DNA of 64,000 bases from Streptomyces hygroscopicus (GTDB lineage Bacteria > Actinomycetota > Actinomycetes > Streptomycetales > Streptomycetaceae). Of the stretch, positions 1-9,327 are shown piece by piece. Both the position numbers and the translations under genes were made by a program. The stretch spans positions 1 to 64,000 of the forward strand of contig NZ_LBMW01000041.1 of the NCBI RefSeq assembly GCF_026168105.1. Direction: 5' to 3'. The notes beneath the pieces are model-generated. The model was given only the letters and a program-made list of their open reading frames with translations, was not told the DNA's origin and did no database searches. Each line of letters begins with the position of its first letter. The stretch's first letter is position 1.

Positions 1-531
1 CCCCCGGCGCTCGGGGCCGACGCCCGCCCGCCCGCGCTGCCCGCCCGCCCCACCACCGACGCGCCCGGCGCCCGTGCCGCCATCGCCGTCGCCGATCTGC
101 CCGGCGCCTCCGTGCGCCTCGCGGGCTGTTGTACGCCCGTGCCGCCCGACGAGATCACCGGCTTCGCCGTGCGTGGCGGCGTGGTGACCGTGCACCGCGT
201 CGAGTGCGCCGGAGTGGTGCGCATGAAGAGCGCCGGGCGCGCGGAGGTCGGCGTGCGCTGGGGTGACAGCACCGAGTGCCGGGTCACGCTCGTCGCCGAG
301 TCCTTCGGGCGCCCGCACCTCCTCGCGGACCTGACCGAAGCCATCGCCCTCGAAGGGGTGGCGATCGTCTCCGCCACCGTCGAACCGCCCAGCCAGCAGC
401 GCGTACGCCACACGTACACGCTCCAGCTCCCGGACGCGGCGCACCTGCCGGCCCTGATGCGGGCCATGCGGAACGTCCCCGGCGTGTACGACGTGAGCCG
501 GGCGCAGCACCCCGCAGCCGTCGCCCACTAG
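1..531 (+). CDS. rshA: RelA/SpoT-family (p)ppGpp synthetase/hydrolase, C-terminal end (partial)
   Basis: The reading frame is open from base 1 to the TAG at 529-531, so the start lies upstream of the window. The visible 176 residues are the regulatory C-terminus of a long RelA/SpoT homologue. A conserved Cys-Cys block (LAGCCTPVPPDEITGF) leads into HRVEC, which is the zinc-finger/RIS region of this family. An ACT-like domain follows (VTLVAESFGRPHLLADLTEAI) and ends in YDVSRA. The catalytic hydrolase and synthetase domains are not in view. Streptomyces carries relA and rshA. The position beside hflX, lexA and hrdB fits rshA, but that assignment rests on remembered gene order. The protein would set alarmone levels in the stringent response. 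Confidence 0.85.
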   Translation, partial: PPALGADARPPALPARPTTDAPGARAAIAVADLPGASVRLAGCCTPVPPDEITGFAVRGGVVTVHRVECAGVVRMKSAGRAEVGVRWGDSTECRVTLVAESFGRPHLLADLTEAIALEGVAIVSATVEPPSQQRVRHTYTLQLPDAAHLPALMRAMRNVPGVYDVSRAQHPAAVAH

Positions 532-650
532 CGTCGCGGAACGCGCCCCCTCCGGCGGCCCGGCGGGCCGTGGCCACGGCTGAATCCGTTCGGGTGGGCC
601 CTGGCGCGCGTCGTCACCGTGCGCACCGTGCGCGCTGGTAGCCGTGGTCC

Positions 651-2141
651 ATGCCGCACAGCCTCCGTTCCGTGATCCCCCGTGCCCGCCGCACCAGAGC
701 CGGTCTGCTCGCGGCCGTCTCCGTGTGCCTGATCGCCGCGAGCGCCCCCTCACCGGCCGAGCCCCTCGGCATCGGCGACCCGCTCTTCCCGACCCTCGGC
801 AACCCGGGATACGACGTCCGGTCGTACGACCTCTCCTTCGCCTATCCAGGCAGCAACAGCAAGCCGCTCACCGCCGTCACCACCATCCGCGCACACGTCA
901 CCGAGCCCCTGGAGCGCGTCAACCTCGACTTCGCGCACGGCACGGTGCAGTCCGTCGACGTCAACGGCGCCCCCGCGGCCTTCACCAGCGCGGGGGAGGA
1001 CCTGGTGATCACACCGGACACCCCGCTCCCCAAGGGCAGCACGCTGCGGATCACCGTGCGGCACACCAGCGACCCCGTCTCCGCGAAGGGCCGGGACGGC
1101 GGCTGGGTGCGGACCGACGACGGGCTCGTGATGGCCAACCAGGCCAACGCCGCCCATCTGGTCTTCCCGTGCAACGACCACCCTTCCGACAAGGCGATGT
1201 TCACCTTCCACGTGACCGCGCCGGACGGGTACACGGCCGTGGCGAACGGCGTGCCTGCGGGCATCGAGCGGACGGCCCGGGAGACCACCTGGACCTACCG
1301 CACCCGGCACCCCATGGCCACCGAACTGGCCCAGGTCTCCATCGGCCGCAGCGCCGTACTGCACCGCCGGGGACCGCACGGCCTGCCCATCCGTGACGTC
1401 GTCCCCGCCGCGGACCAGGCGGCCCTCGAGCCGTGGCTCGCGAAGACCGCGGACCAGATCGCGTGGATGGAGAAGAAGGTCGGGCCGTACCCCTTCGAGA
1501 CCTACGGGGTGCTGATCGCTCGGGCACAGACCGGCTTCGAACTCGAGACACAGACTCTCTCCCTCTTCGAGAAGGAGCTGTTCACCGAGCCCGCGCTGCC
1601 CAAGTGGTACGTCGAGTCGATCGCGGTGCACGAGCTGTCCCACCAGTGGTTCGGCGACAGCGTCAGCCCGCGCACCTGGTCCGACCTCTGGCTGAACGAG
1701 GGCCATGCCACCTGGTACGAGACCCTGTACGCGGAGGAGACAGCGCACCGGCCCCTGCAGGCGCGCATGAAGACGGCGTACGCCCTCTCCGACCGCTGGC
1801 GCGCCGCCGGCGGCCCGCCCGCCGCGCCCAGGGGCCCCAAGCCCGGTCAGAAGATCAGCATCTTCCGGCCGAACGTCTACGACGGCGCCGCGCTGGTGCT
1901 GTACGCGCTGCGCCAGGAGATCGGGAATTCCGCCTTCGAGCGCCTGGAGCGGGCCTGGGTCGCCGTGCACCGGGACGGCACGGCGACCACCGCCGACTTC
2001 GAGCGCCTGACGTCCGCCATCGCGGGACGTGATCTGAGCACGTTCTTCCAGGCCTGGCTGTACGGCGAGAAGACCCCGGCGATGCCGGGGCACCCGGACT
2101 GGAGGAGCCGGCCCGCGCAGACACCCGCCACGGCGCGTTGA
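651..2141 (+). CDS. Secreted M1-family zinc metallopeptidase
   Basis: A 496-residue protein with an N-terminal export signal: basic residues (RARRTR), then a hydrophobic stretch (AGLLAAVSVCLIAASA). The gluzincin motif HELSH is at H327-H331 (two zinc-binding His and a catalytic Glu), with the third ligand in NEGHATW about 20 residues later. This is the HExxH-(18)-E signature of family M1 aminopeptidases. It is shorter than the classical aminopeptidase N (about 850 residues) and lacks the long C-terminal helical domain. That is usual for secreted actinobacterial M1 enzymes. It probably acts outside the membrane on peptides. The substrate cannot be told from the sequence. It starts 119 bp after the RelA/SpoT stop and has no obvious strong Shine-Dalgarno. 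Confidence 0.9.
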   Translation: MPHSLRSVIPRARRTRAGLLAAVSVCLIAASAPSPAEPLGIGDPLFPTLGNPGYDVRSYDLSFAYPGSNSKPLTAVTTIRAHVTEPLERVNLDFAHGTVQSVDVNGAPAAFTSAGEDLVITPDTPLPKGSTLRITVRHTSDPVSAKGRDGGWVRTDDGLVMANQANAAHLVFPCNDHPSDKAMFTFHVTAPDGYTAVANGVPAGIERTARETTWTYRTRHPMATELAQVSIGRSAVLHRRGPHGLPIRDVVPAADQAALEPWLAKTADQIAWMEKKVGPYPFETYGVLIARAQTGFELETQTLSLFEKELFTEPALPKWYVESIAVHELSHQWFGDSVSPRTWSDLWLNEGHATWYETLYAEETAHRPLQARMKTAYALSDRWRAAGGPPAAPRGPKPGQKISIFRPNVYDGAALVLYALRQEIGNSAFERLERAWVAVHRDGTATTADFERLTSAIAGRDLSTFFQAWLYGEKTPAMPGHPDWRSRPAQTPATAR

Positions 2142-2337
2142 CCCGCCATGGCACGGTAAGTCGGGTGACGAGACGGGCCGTGCCGTGCAACCATCGTCAG
2201 GTCGGCGGCGTGGCCCCAGGGCGGGTGACCGGGAATGTTCCGGGGTACCCAAGCGTTGAGACCTCGAGCGAGCGGTGTGACCGGGGACGGCCCGCACTCC
2301 CTCGCCGCGACCGAATCCCCAGAGACGTAAGGATCCA

Positions 2338-3828
2338 ATGACCTCCTCTTCTTCCCCTTCCCAGGACACCAAGCGTCTTGCGCATGCCTACCCCGAGGGT
2401 CTTCGGGCCGATGCCCTGATGGAAGAGGACGTCGCCTGGAGCCATGAGATCGACGGAGAGCGGGACGGCGACCAGTTCGACCGCTCCGAGCGGGCGGCCC
2501 TTCGCCGCGTCGCAGGTCTGTCCACCGAGCTCGAGGACGTCACCGAGGTCGAGTACCGGCAGCTGCGCCTGGAGCGCGTCGTGCTCGTCGGGGTATGGAC
2601 CTCGGGAACCGTGCAGGACGCGGAGAACTCCCTCGCCGAGCTGGCGGCCCTCGCGGAGACCGCGGGCGCGCTCGTGCTGGACGGCGTGATCCAGCGCCGC
2701 GACAAGCCCGACGCGGCCACCTACATCGGTTCCGGCAAGGCGGAGGAGCTGCGGGACATCGTTCTCGAAACGGGCGCCGACACCGTCATCTGCGACGGTG
2801 AGCTCAGCCCCGGCCAGCTCATCCATCTCGAGGACGTCGTCAAGGTCAAGGTCATCGACCGTACGGCCCTGATCCTGGACATCTTCGCGCAGCACGCCAA
2901 GTCCCGCGAGGGCAAGGCGCAGGTCGCGCTCGCGCAGATGCAGTACATGCTGCCGCGACTGCGCGGCTGGGGTCAGTCGCTGTCCCGGCAGATGGGCGGC
3001 GGCAGCGGCGGCCTGGCGACCCGTGGTCCCGGTGAGACCAAGATCGAGACGGACCGGCGCCGGATCCGCGAGAAGATGGCGAAGATGCGCCGGGAGATCG
3101 CGGAGATGAAGACCGGCCGTGAGATCAAGCGCCAGGAGCGCAGGCGCCACAAGGTGCCGTCGGTCGCCATCGCGGGCTACACCAACGCCGGCAAGTCCTC
3201 CCTGCTCAACCGCCTCACGGGCGCAGGCGTCCTGGTCGAGAACGCGCTGTTCGCGACCCTGGATCCGACCGTGCGCCGGGCGGAGACCCCGAGCGGCCGG
3301 CTCTACACGCTGGCGGACACCGTCGGCTTCGTACGGCACCTGCCGCACCACCTGGTCGAGGCGTTCCGCTCCACCATGGAGGAGGTCGGCGACTCCGACC
3401 TGATCCTGCACGTGGTGGACGGCTCGCACCCGAACCCGGAAGAGCAGCTGGCCGCCGTGCGCGAAGTGATCAGGGACGTCGGCGCCACCGACGTGCCCGA
3501 GATCGTCGTGATCAACAAGGCGGACGCGGCCGACCCGCTGGTGCTCCAGCGCATGCTGCGGATCGAGAAGCGCTCGATCGCGGTCTCGGCCCGCACCGGC
3601 AAGGGCATCCGGGAGCTGCTCGCCCTCATCGACAACGACCTGCCCAGGCCGTCGGTCGAGATCGAGGCGCTCGTGCCCTACACACACGGCCGTCTGGTGG
3701 CCCGCACCCACTCCGAGGGCGAGGTGATCTCCGAGGAGCACACCCCGGAGGGCACCCTGCTCAAGGCACGGGTGCACGAGGAACTGGCCGCAGAGCTGGC
3801 GCCCTACGTTCCCGCCCCCGCGCTCTGA
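2338..3828 (+). CDS. hflX: GTPase HflX (ribosome-associated)
   Basis: A 496-residue member of the HflX family of the TRAFAC/OBG GTPases. The N-terminal HflX domain contains the glycine-rich segment GGGSGGLATRGPGETKIE. A basic coiled region follows, then the G domain: G1 GYTNAGKS at 280-287, G3 DTVGF and G4 NKAD. HflX binds the 50S subunit and helps split or rescue stalled ribosomes under stress. The start is the ATG at 2338, preceded by a purine-rich AAGGA 4 nt upstream. An N-terminal extension of about 60 acidic residues (ALMEEDVAWSHEIDGERDGD) is typical of actinobacterial forms. A perfect hairpin follows the stop. Confidence 0.96.
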   Translation: MTSSSSPSQDTKRLAHAYPEGLRADALMEEDVAWSHEIDGERDGDQFDRSERAALRRVAGLSTELEDVTEVEYRQLRLERVVLVGVWTSGTVQDAENSLAELAALAETAGALVLDGVIQRRDKPDAATYIGSGKAEELRDIVLETGADTVICDGELSPGQLIHLEDVVKVKVIDRTALILDIFAQHAKSREGKAQVALAQMQYMLPRLRGWGQSLSRQMGGGSGGLATRGPGETKIETDRRRIREKMAKMRREIAEMKTGREIKRQERRRHKVPSVAIAGYTNAGKSSLLNRLTGAGVLVENALFATLDPTVRRAETPSGRLYTLADTVGFVRHLPHHLVEAFRSTMEEVGDSDLILHVVDGSHPNPEEQLAAVREVIRDVGATDVPEIVVINKADAADPLVLQRMLRIEKRSIAVSARTGKGIRELLALIDNDLPRPSVEIEALVPYTHGRLVARTHSEGEVISEEHTPEGTLLKARVHEELAAELAPYVPAPAL

Positions 3829-3850
3829 CCCGCATCCGCCCCACAGCGGA

Positions 3851-3881
3851 AAGGCCCGCTCCCTGCCAGGGAGCGGGCCTT
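3851..3881. terminator. Perfect 14-bp hairpin terminator
   Basis: The arms at 3851-3864 and 3868-3881 are exact reverse complements with a 3-nt loop. The hairpin begins 22 bp after the hflX stop and lies before the 3' end of the minus-strand protease gene, so it can act in both directions. No U-tract follows, which is usual in Streptomyces. Confidence 0.85.
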
Positions 3882-4014
3882 CGCGTGTTCACGGGTCACC
3901 GACCGCCGTACTCACGGCTCATGTTCTGATACAGCCGCCCGGCTCGGTAAACGCTCGCTGATGTGCCCCACGTCCTCAGGCGCCCTGCATCCGACGCCCG
4001 CCGGACGCCGTGTG

Positions 4015-5247
4015 TCACTGGTTGGCGAATTTCCTGCTGACCGACTCGTAGACGGACCTGGCCACCGCGCCCAGCCGGGGTCCGGCCAGCCAGCCCGACG
4101 ACACCGGGCCGATCGAGGTGTTGGAGACCAGCGCGGGCTTGCCGTCCGGGCCCGTCTCCACCCAGCCGCCGCCGGACGAACCGCCCGTCATGGTGCAGCC
4201 GATGCGGTACATCGTCGGGTCGGTCCGCAAGATCGAGAGCCGGCCCGGCCTGTCCTGGCACTGGTACAGCTTCTGGCCGTCGAACGGGGCCGCGGCCGGG
4301 TAGCCGGTCGCCGTGATGCTGTCGACCTTCGGCACGGCGGGCGCGTTGAAGTTCACCGGAAGCGCCGAACCGACCGTCTCCTCCAGGGACTTGCCGCCAT
4401 TGCCCTTCTCCGGCGTCACATGGATGACGGCGAAGTCGTACGAGGCGCCATGGCCGCCCGTCCGGCCGCCCTCCTCGATCCACTGCTGCGAGGTCCGTGC
4501 CCAGTCGCCCCACCAGACACCGTACGGGGCGACCTCCTGCCGGGTCGCGTTCTGCAACTGGGCTGCGGTCCTGCCGGAGTTGTTGTACGCCGGTACGAAC
4601 GCGATGTTGCGGTACCAGCCGCCCTCCTTGCCGGCGTGCACGCAGTGGCCCGCGGTCCACACGAGGTTGGACTTGCCGGGGTGGGCCGGGTCCTCGACCA
4701 CGGTCGCCGAGCAGACCATCGTGCCCTCGGGGGAGTCGAAGAACACCTTGCCGGCCGTGGGCGCATTGTCGTGGTACGCCGCCCGCACCGCCTGCGCCCT
4801 CACCGGTGCCGGGGTCGGGTCAGTGACCCCCTGGTCGCCCGAGAGGTCGTTGTCGCTGACTCCCTTGTCGGGGTCGTTGGCCTTGCGCATCCGGTCCGGG
4901 TTCCAAAGATCCTTGATGACCGGGTTGATGAACTCGTCGGCCTCGCGCAGCCACTGGTCCCTGTTCCAGTTCTTCCAGGCGCCGTTCTTCCACTTGTCGA
5001 TGTCGATCCCGTGCTCCTTGAGCTTCTGCCGGATGTTGTCCGGGATCTTGATCTTGCCGTCGCCCGTGGAGGACGCGGACGCCGACGCGCTCGCATCGCC
5101 GCTCGCCGTGGTCTTGCCGCTCGAGTCGCACGCGGTGGCGGTCAGTGCCAGCGCGGTGGCGAGGCCGACCGCCGCCAGCACGGAGGAGGTTCCACGGCGC
5201 GCGCTCCCTTCTCGACGGGCGGCGAAGGGCGGGCGTATGGGTCGCAT
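4015..5247 (-). CDS. Secreted trypsin-fold serine peptidase, probable lipoprotein
   Basis: A 410-residue protein from the ATG at 5247. A GGGGGAG Shine-Dalgarno lies 9 nt upstream, so longer in-frame starts are not needed. The N-terminus has a Tat/Sec-like basic stretch (AARREGSARR), a hydrophobic core and LTATAC, a possible lipobox with a non-ideal -3 residue. A Ser/Thr/Ala linker follows. A chymotrypsin-like triad is visible: His in WTAGHC, Asp in SYDFAVI and Ser in GGSSGGGW. It probably cleaves proteins at or outside the membrane. The linker contains an amphipathic segment (IRQKLKEHGIDIDKWK) of unknown role. It converges on hflX and diverges from the siderophore-type set. Confidence 0.88.
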   Translation of the reverse strand: MRPIRPPFAARREGSARRGTSSVLAAVGLATALALTATACDSSGKTTASGDASASASASSTGDGKIKIPDNIRQKLKEHGIDIDKWKNGAWKNWNRDQWLREADEFINPVIKDLWNPDRMRKANDPDKGVSDNDLSGDQGVTDPTPAPVRAQAVRAAYHDNAPTAGKVFFDSPEGTMVCSATVVEDPAHPGKSNLVWTAGHCVHAGKEGGWYRNIAFVPAYNNSGRTAAQLQNATRQEVAPYGVWWGDWARTSQQWIEEGGRTGGHGASYDFAVIHVTPEKGNGGKSLEETVGSALPVNFNAPAVPKVDSITATGYPAAAPFDGQKLYQCQDRPGRLSILRTDPTMYRIGCTMTGGSSGGGWVETGPDGKPALVSNTSIGPVSSGWLAGPRLGAVARSVYESVSRKFANQ

Positions 5248-5555
5248 GGTGTGAACTCCCCCTGGGGCGAACTTGTGTGACGAGGACGGTGTACCGCCGT
5301 GCACGGCGGTGGGTCGTGAACGATCATTGCTTCCGCCGAACGGCACCACACACTATGCGGTCGCTGTGGGGGACTTCCCGCGGAACGGCAACGGTTCCGT
5401 CACGGCGGTGATCACCGGTGCCTCCTCTCCCCGGAAGGATCTTCCGCCGACCCGCTTCCACACGCCGTTCACGTCGTTGATACGTACGGGGGGACCTGCG
5501 TTCGTACTCAAGGCTTCACCCCTGCCCCTCTGGACAGTTGGGAGGAACTGACGTC
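5248..5555. other. Divergent intergenic region, protease / aminotransferase
   Basis: These 308 bp separate the minus-strand protease from the plus-strand aminotransferase. I looked for a DmdR/IdeR iron box (TTAGGTTAGGCTNACCTAA-like) on both strands and found none. No convincing operator was seen. Confidence 0.6.
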
Positions 5556-6992
5556 GTGACCGTGACGGAGACCGCGGTGGTGCCGGTGGAGGGCGAGCCG
5601 GAGGGGCGCTCTGCAGCAAAGAGGGGGCGCCCGGCGCGTGAGAGGGCTACCGGAAGCGAGGCGGCGCGCGCAGCGCACGAGGGCATTCTCCGGCGGCAGT
5701 CGGCACGCGAGTCCGCCGCGCGCACCTATGCGCGAGCCCTGCCGATCGTGCCCGTGAGGGCACGCGGGCTCACCATCGAGGGCGCCGACGGGAGCCGCTA
5801 CCTCGACTGCCTCTCCGGCGCGGGCACGCTTGCCCTGGGCCACAACCACCCGGTGGTCCTGGAGGCGATCCGGAAGGTCCTCGACTCGGGTGCCCCGCTG
5901 ACCGTCCTGGACCTGGCCACACCCGTCAAGGACGCCTTCACCACAGAGCTCTTCCGCACCCTGCCGCCCGGCTTCGCCGATCACGCGCGCGTCCAGTTCT
6001 GCGGTCCGGCCGGGACGGACGCGGTCGAGGCCGCGCTCAAGCTGGTGCGTGTGGCGACCGGCCGGAGCGGGATCCTGGCCTTCACCGGCGCCTACCACGG
6101 GATGACCGCGGGAGCGCTGGAGGCGTCCGGGGGTGCGACGGAGGTCCGGGTGACGAGGCTGCCGTATCCGCACGACTACCGCTGCCCGTTCGGCGTCGGC
6201 GGCGAGCGCGGCGCCGAACTCGCCGCCCGCTGGACCGAGTCCGTGCTCGACGACGCCAAGTCGGGCGTGCCGCTGCCCGCCGGGATGATCCTCGAACCGG
6301 TGCAGGGCGAGGGCGGGGTGAACCCGGCGCCGGACGCGTGGATGCGCCGCATGCGGCAGATCACGCAGGACCGGTCGATCCCGCTGATCGCGGACGAGGT
6401 GCAGACGGGCGTGGGGCGCACCGGACGTTTCTGGGCGGTCGAGCACAGCGGTGTGGTCCCGGACGTGATGGTTCTCTCCAAGGCGATCGGCGGGAGCCTG
6501 CCGCTCGCCGTCGTGGTCTACCGCGACGACCTCGACGTCTGGCAGCCCGGCGCCCACGCGGGCACGTTCCGCGGCAACCAGCTCGCCATGGCCGCCGGCA
6601 CGGCGACCCTCGCATACGTCCGTGAGAACGGTCTGGCCGACCGCGCCGCCGTGCTCGGCGGCCGAATGCTGGCCCAACTCCGCCGCCTTGCCGCAGAGTT
6701 CCCGTGCATCGGGGACGTGCGCGGACGGGGGCTGATGATCGGCATCGAGCTGGCGGACCCCGAGGCCGCTCCGGTCGGCGGCGTCGGACCCCGTCAAGCG
6801 GCGCCCGCGCTGGCCGCCGCCGTCCAGCGGGAGTGCCTGCGGCGTGGCCTGATCGTGGAGCTCGGCGGGCGGCAGGCGAGCGTGGTCCGGTTGCTGCCGC
6901 CGCTGACGATCAGCGACGAGCAGGCGAGCGCGGTCCTGGACCGGCTCGCGGACGCGGTGGCGGCGGTGGCCCGGGGCCCCGTCGAACGCTGA
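5556..6992 (+). CDS. Class III PLP aminotransferase (diaminobutyrate--2-oxoglutarate type) of a siderophore-like set
   Basis: A 478-residue fold-type I aminotransferase. Class III hallmarks are GAGTLALGHNHP near the N-terminus, GAYHGMT, DEVQTGVGRTG and SKAIGG, whose Lys should bind PLP. The closest family by eye is diaminobutyrate-2-oxoglutarate transaminase, which makes L-2,4-diaminobutyrate from aspartate semialdehyde. The start is the GTG at 5556, with GGAGGAA 8 nt upstream. A TTG 18 bp earlier would place that Shine-Dalgarno inside the gene. It is followed by an IucA/IucC synthetase and an acyltransferase, which suggests it supplies the diamine or amino building block. No decarboxylase gene is adjacent, unlike rhizobactin-type loci, so the exact product is open. 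Confidence 0.88.
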   Translation: MTVTETAVVPVEGEPEGRSAAKRGRPARERATGSEAARAAHEGILRRQSARESAARTYARALPIVPVRARGLTIEGADGSRYLDCLSGAGTLALGHNHPVVLEAIRKVLDSGAPLTVLDLATPVKDAFTTELFRTLPPGFADHARVQFCGPAGTDAVEAALKLVRVATGRSGILAFTGAYHGMTAGALEASGGATEVRVTRLPYPHDYRCPFGVGGERGAELAARWTESVLDDAKSGVPLPAGMILEPVQGEGGVNPAPDAWMRRMRQITQDRSIPLIADEVQTGVGRTGRFWAVEHSGVVPDVMVLSKAIGGSLPLAVVVYRDDLDVWQPGAHAGTFRGNQLAMAAGTATLAYVRENGLADRAAVLGGRMLAQLRRLAAEFPCIGDVRGRGLMIGIELADPEAAPVGGVGPRQAAPALAAAVQRECLRRGLIVELGGRQASVVRLLPPLTISDEQASAVLDRLADAVAAVARGPVER

Positions 6993-7131
6993 GCGCGCCC
7001 CGTTCCTGAGCTCCTGATCGCACTCCGCCTTCGCCGGACCGCATCGGTCGTCGGACCGGCCCCGCAGACGTCGGCCGCGCACCACGTTCGTCGGTCGGCA
7101 TCGCGGTTCCCTCACCCGCCCCGGACTGTCC

Positions 7132-7171
7132 CCGCATCCCACCAGGAAGTCATCCGCATCCCACCAGGAAG
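7132..7171. repeat. Two 18-bp direct repeats before the siderophore synthetase
   Basis: CCGCATCCCACCAGGAAG occurs exactly at 7132-7149 and 7154-7171 (22-bp period). It lies in the 253-bp gap between the aminotransferase and the synthetase, 75 bp before the TTG start. It could be a regulator-binding repeat or a simple duplication. Confidence 0.6.
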
Positions 7172-7245
7172 GCCCAAGGCCCCCGCACACCTGTACCGCA
7201 CGGCCCGTCGCCCGCGCGAGCCGGAACGACCCAAGAGGAACGCCC

Positions 7246-9285
7246 TTGAACGCCACCCCCACCCCCGATGGCGCCCCCCACACCCCCGAGCGAGAGTTCG
7301 GCCCCGTTCAGGCCGCTGCTCGCACGCAGGGAGCCGACGCGGTACCCCGGCAGAAGGCGGCGTCACCGGAGGTCGAAGAGCAGTGCCACCCCGCCGCCGA
7401 CCTGCTGGACCACCCTGACCCGTGCACGGCGGCCCAGGCCGCGACCGTGGAGAACCTGCTGCGGTGCTGGGTCCGTGAGCACGGTCTGGCAGCTCCCGTC
7501 GACGGCACTCTGCGCATCCCACTCCCCGCCAGCGGCACGACCCTCCTCGTTCCGGTCCACTACTGGTCCCCGACGGGCTGGCACCGTTTCGGCTGGCCCT
7601 GTCTGGCCGACGCCCCGCAGTCGGCCCGGCAGGCGGACGCGGTGACGGTGGCGGCCCTGCTGTCCCGAGAGCCCCTGGTAGCCCACTCGGCAACGGGGTC
7701 CGCGCCGGGTTCGGACTCGGTGCCCGACACCGGCTCCCTCATGCCGCCGGGCCCGCTGCCCGCCCCCGCACCGGTCCTTTCATCGGGCTCCCCGCCCAAC
7801 TCCGTACCGGGCCACGTCGTCGAGCTGGTGGGGAGTGTCGCCGACTCCGTGCGCCGTACCGCGACCTTCATCGCCGAGCGCCGCGAGCACCCCGCGGGCG
7901 GGAGTGACCTCTTCCTCTCCGCCGAGCAGGCGCTGCTGCTCGGGCACCCGATGCACCCCACGGCCAAGAGCCGCGAGGGCCTCTCCGACGCCGAGGCCCG
8001 GCTCTACTCGCCCGAGCTGCGCGGCTCCTTCCCCCTGCACTGGCTGGCGGTCGCCCCCTCGGTACTCGCGGCCGACTCGGCGTGGACGGAACGCGGCACG
8101 CCCCTGCCCGCCGGCAGGCTGACCGAGCGGCTCGCCGGCTCCGGCCTCCCCCTGCCCGACGGCTTCACCGCGCTGCCGATGCACCCCTGGCAGGCACGCG
8201 AGATCCCGCACCGCCCCGAGGCCGCGGCGCTGCTCGACGCCGGACTCCTTCGGGTCCTCGGACCGCACGGCGAGCCCTGGCACCCCACCTCCTCCGTCCG
8301 CACCGTCCACCGCTCGGGCGCCCCGGCGATGCTCAAACTGTCGCTCGGTCTGCGCATCACCAACTCCCGCCGGGAGAACCTCCGCAAGGAGCTCCACCGG
8401 GGCGTCGAAGTGCACCGCCTGCTGTGCGGCGGCCTCGGCAAGCAGTGGCGGTCCGCGCATCCCCGCTTCGACGTCGTCCGCGACCCGGCCTGGCTCGCCG
8501 TCGACAACCAGGACGGCGCCCCCCTGGCCGGGCTGGACGTGATGATCCGCCACAACCCGTTCACCCCCGCCGTCGACGCCTCCTGCGTCGCCGGCCTCGT
8601 CTCCCTCGGACCCCGGCCCATGGCCGCCGGGCAGCAGGTCCCGGCGCTGCGCTCCCGGCTCGCCGACATCGTCACCCGCCTCGCCGTCCGAACCGGGCGC
8701 ACGTGCGCAGCCGTGACCACCGAATGGTTCCTGCGCTACCTCGAACAGGTGGTGCGCCCCGTGCTCTGGCTGGACAGCGAGGCCGGGGTCGCCCTGGAGG
8801 CACACCAGCAGAACACCGTGGTTGTGCTGGATGCCGCCGGCTGGCCCACGGGCGGCCGCTACCGTGACAACCAGGGCTACTACTTCCGCGAGTCCCGCCG
8901 CGCCGAACTCGACGCACGGCTGCCCGGAATCGGCGAGTACAGCGACACGTTCGTCCCCGACGAGGTGGCCGACGAGCGCTTCGCGTACTACCTGGGCATC
9001 AACAACGTGTTCGGCCTCATCGGCGCGTTCGGCTCCCAACGCCTCGCCGACGAACAGTTGTTGCTCGCCGCCTTCCGCCACTTCCTCAGCGGCGTCGCCA
9101 CAGGCCCGGACCGGATGCGCACCCCCCTGCCCGCCCAGCTGCTCGACTCACCCGTCCTGCGCTGCAAGGCCAATCTGCTGACCCGGCTGCACGGCCTCGA
9201 CGAGCTTGTCGGCCCGGTGGACGGCCAGTCGGTCTACGTGACCATCGCCAACCCCCTCGACTCCCTTCACCCCCTTCACGCCTGA
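7246..9285 (+). CDS. IucA/IucC-family NRPS-independent siderophore (NIS) synthetase
   Basis: A 679-residue ATP-dependent carboxylate-amine ligase. The N-terminal IucA/IucC domain shows GHPMHPTAKSREGL. Later conserved blocks are LPMHPWQ, SSVRTV, KLSLGLRITNSRR, EAHQQNT and YRDNQGYYFRES, the last belonging to the C-terminal FhuF-like/IucC region. These enzymes adenylate citrate or another carboxylate and condense it with an amine or hydroxylamine. I take TTG 7246 as the start because AAGAGGAA precedes it and upstream in-frame alternatives lack a ribosome site. The first 190 residues include a Pro/Ser-rich insert (about 155-190) that is longer than in many relatives. The gene sits between the aminotransferase and the acyltransferase and most likely performs the assembly step. 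Confidence 0.93.
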   Translation: MNATPTPDGAPHTPEREFGPVQAAARTQGADAVPRQKAASPEVEEQCHPAADLLDHPDPCTAAQAATVENLLRCWVREHGLAAPVDGTLRIPLPASGTTLLVPVHYWSPTGWHRFGWPCLADAPQSARQADAVTVAALLSREPLVAHSATGSAPGSDSVPDTGSLMPPGPLPAPAPVLSSGSPPNSVPGHVVELVGSVADSVRRTATFIAERREHPAGGSDLFLSAEQALLLGHPMHPTAKSREGLSDAEARLYSPELRGSFPLHWLAVAPSVLAADSAWTERGTPLPAGRLTERLAGSGLPLPDGFTALPMHPWQAREIPHRPEAAALLDAGLLRVLGPHGEPWHPTSSVRTVHRSGAPAMLKLSLGLRITNSRRENLRKELHRGVEVHRLLCGGLGKQWRSAHPRFDVVRDPAWLAVDNQDGAPLAGLDVMIRHNPFTPAVDASCVAGLVSLGPRPMAAGQQVPALRSRLADIVTRLAVRTGRTCAAVTTEWFLRYLEQVVRPVLWLDSEAGVALEAHQQNTVVVLDAAGWPTGGRYRDNQGYYFRESRRAELDARLPGIGEYSDTFVPDEVADERFAYYLGINNVFGLIGAFGSQRLADEQLLLAAFRHFLSGVATGPDRMRTPLPAQLLDSPVLRCKANLLTRLHGLDELVGPVDGQSVYVTIANPLDSLHPLHA

Positions 9286-9327
9286 GGAACATGCCCCGTC
9301 CCGATCTTCCCAGAGAGGAGCGTCGCC

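Noticed and set aside
750..2372. Very long antisense open frames (also opposite hflX, nrdJ, parE and parC)
   Set aside because: They mirror real genes with intact motifs on the other strand, a standard artefact of GC-rich codon bias. None shows its own motifs or start signals.
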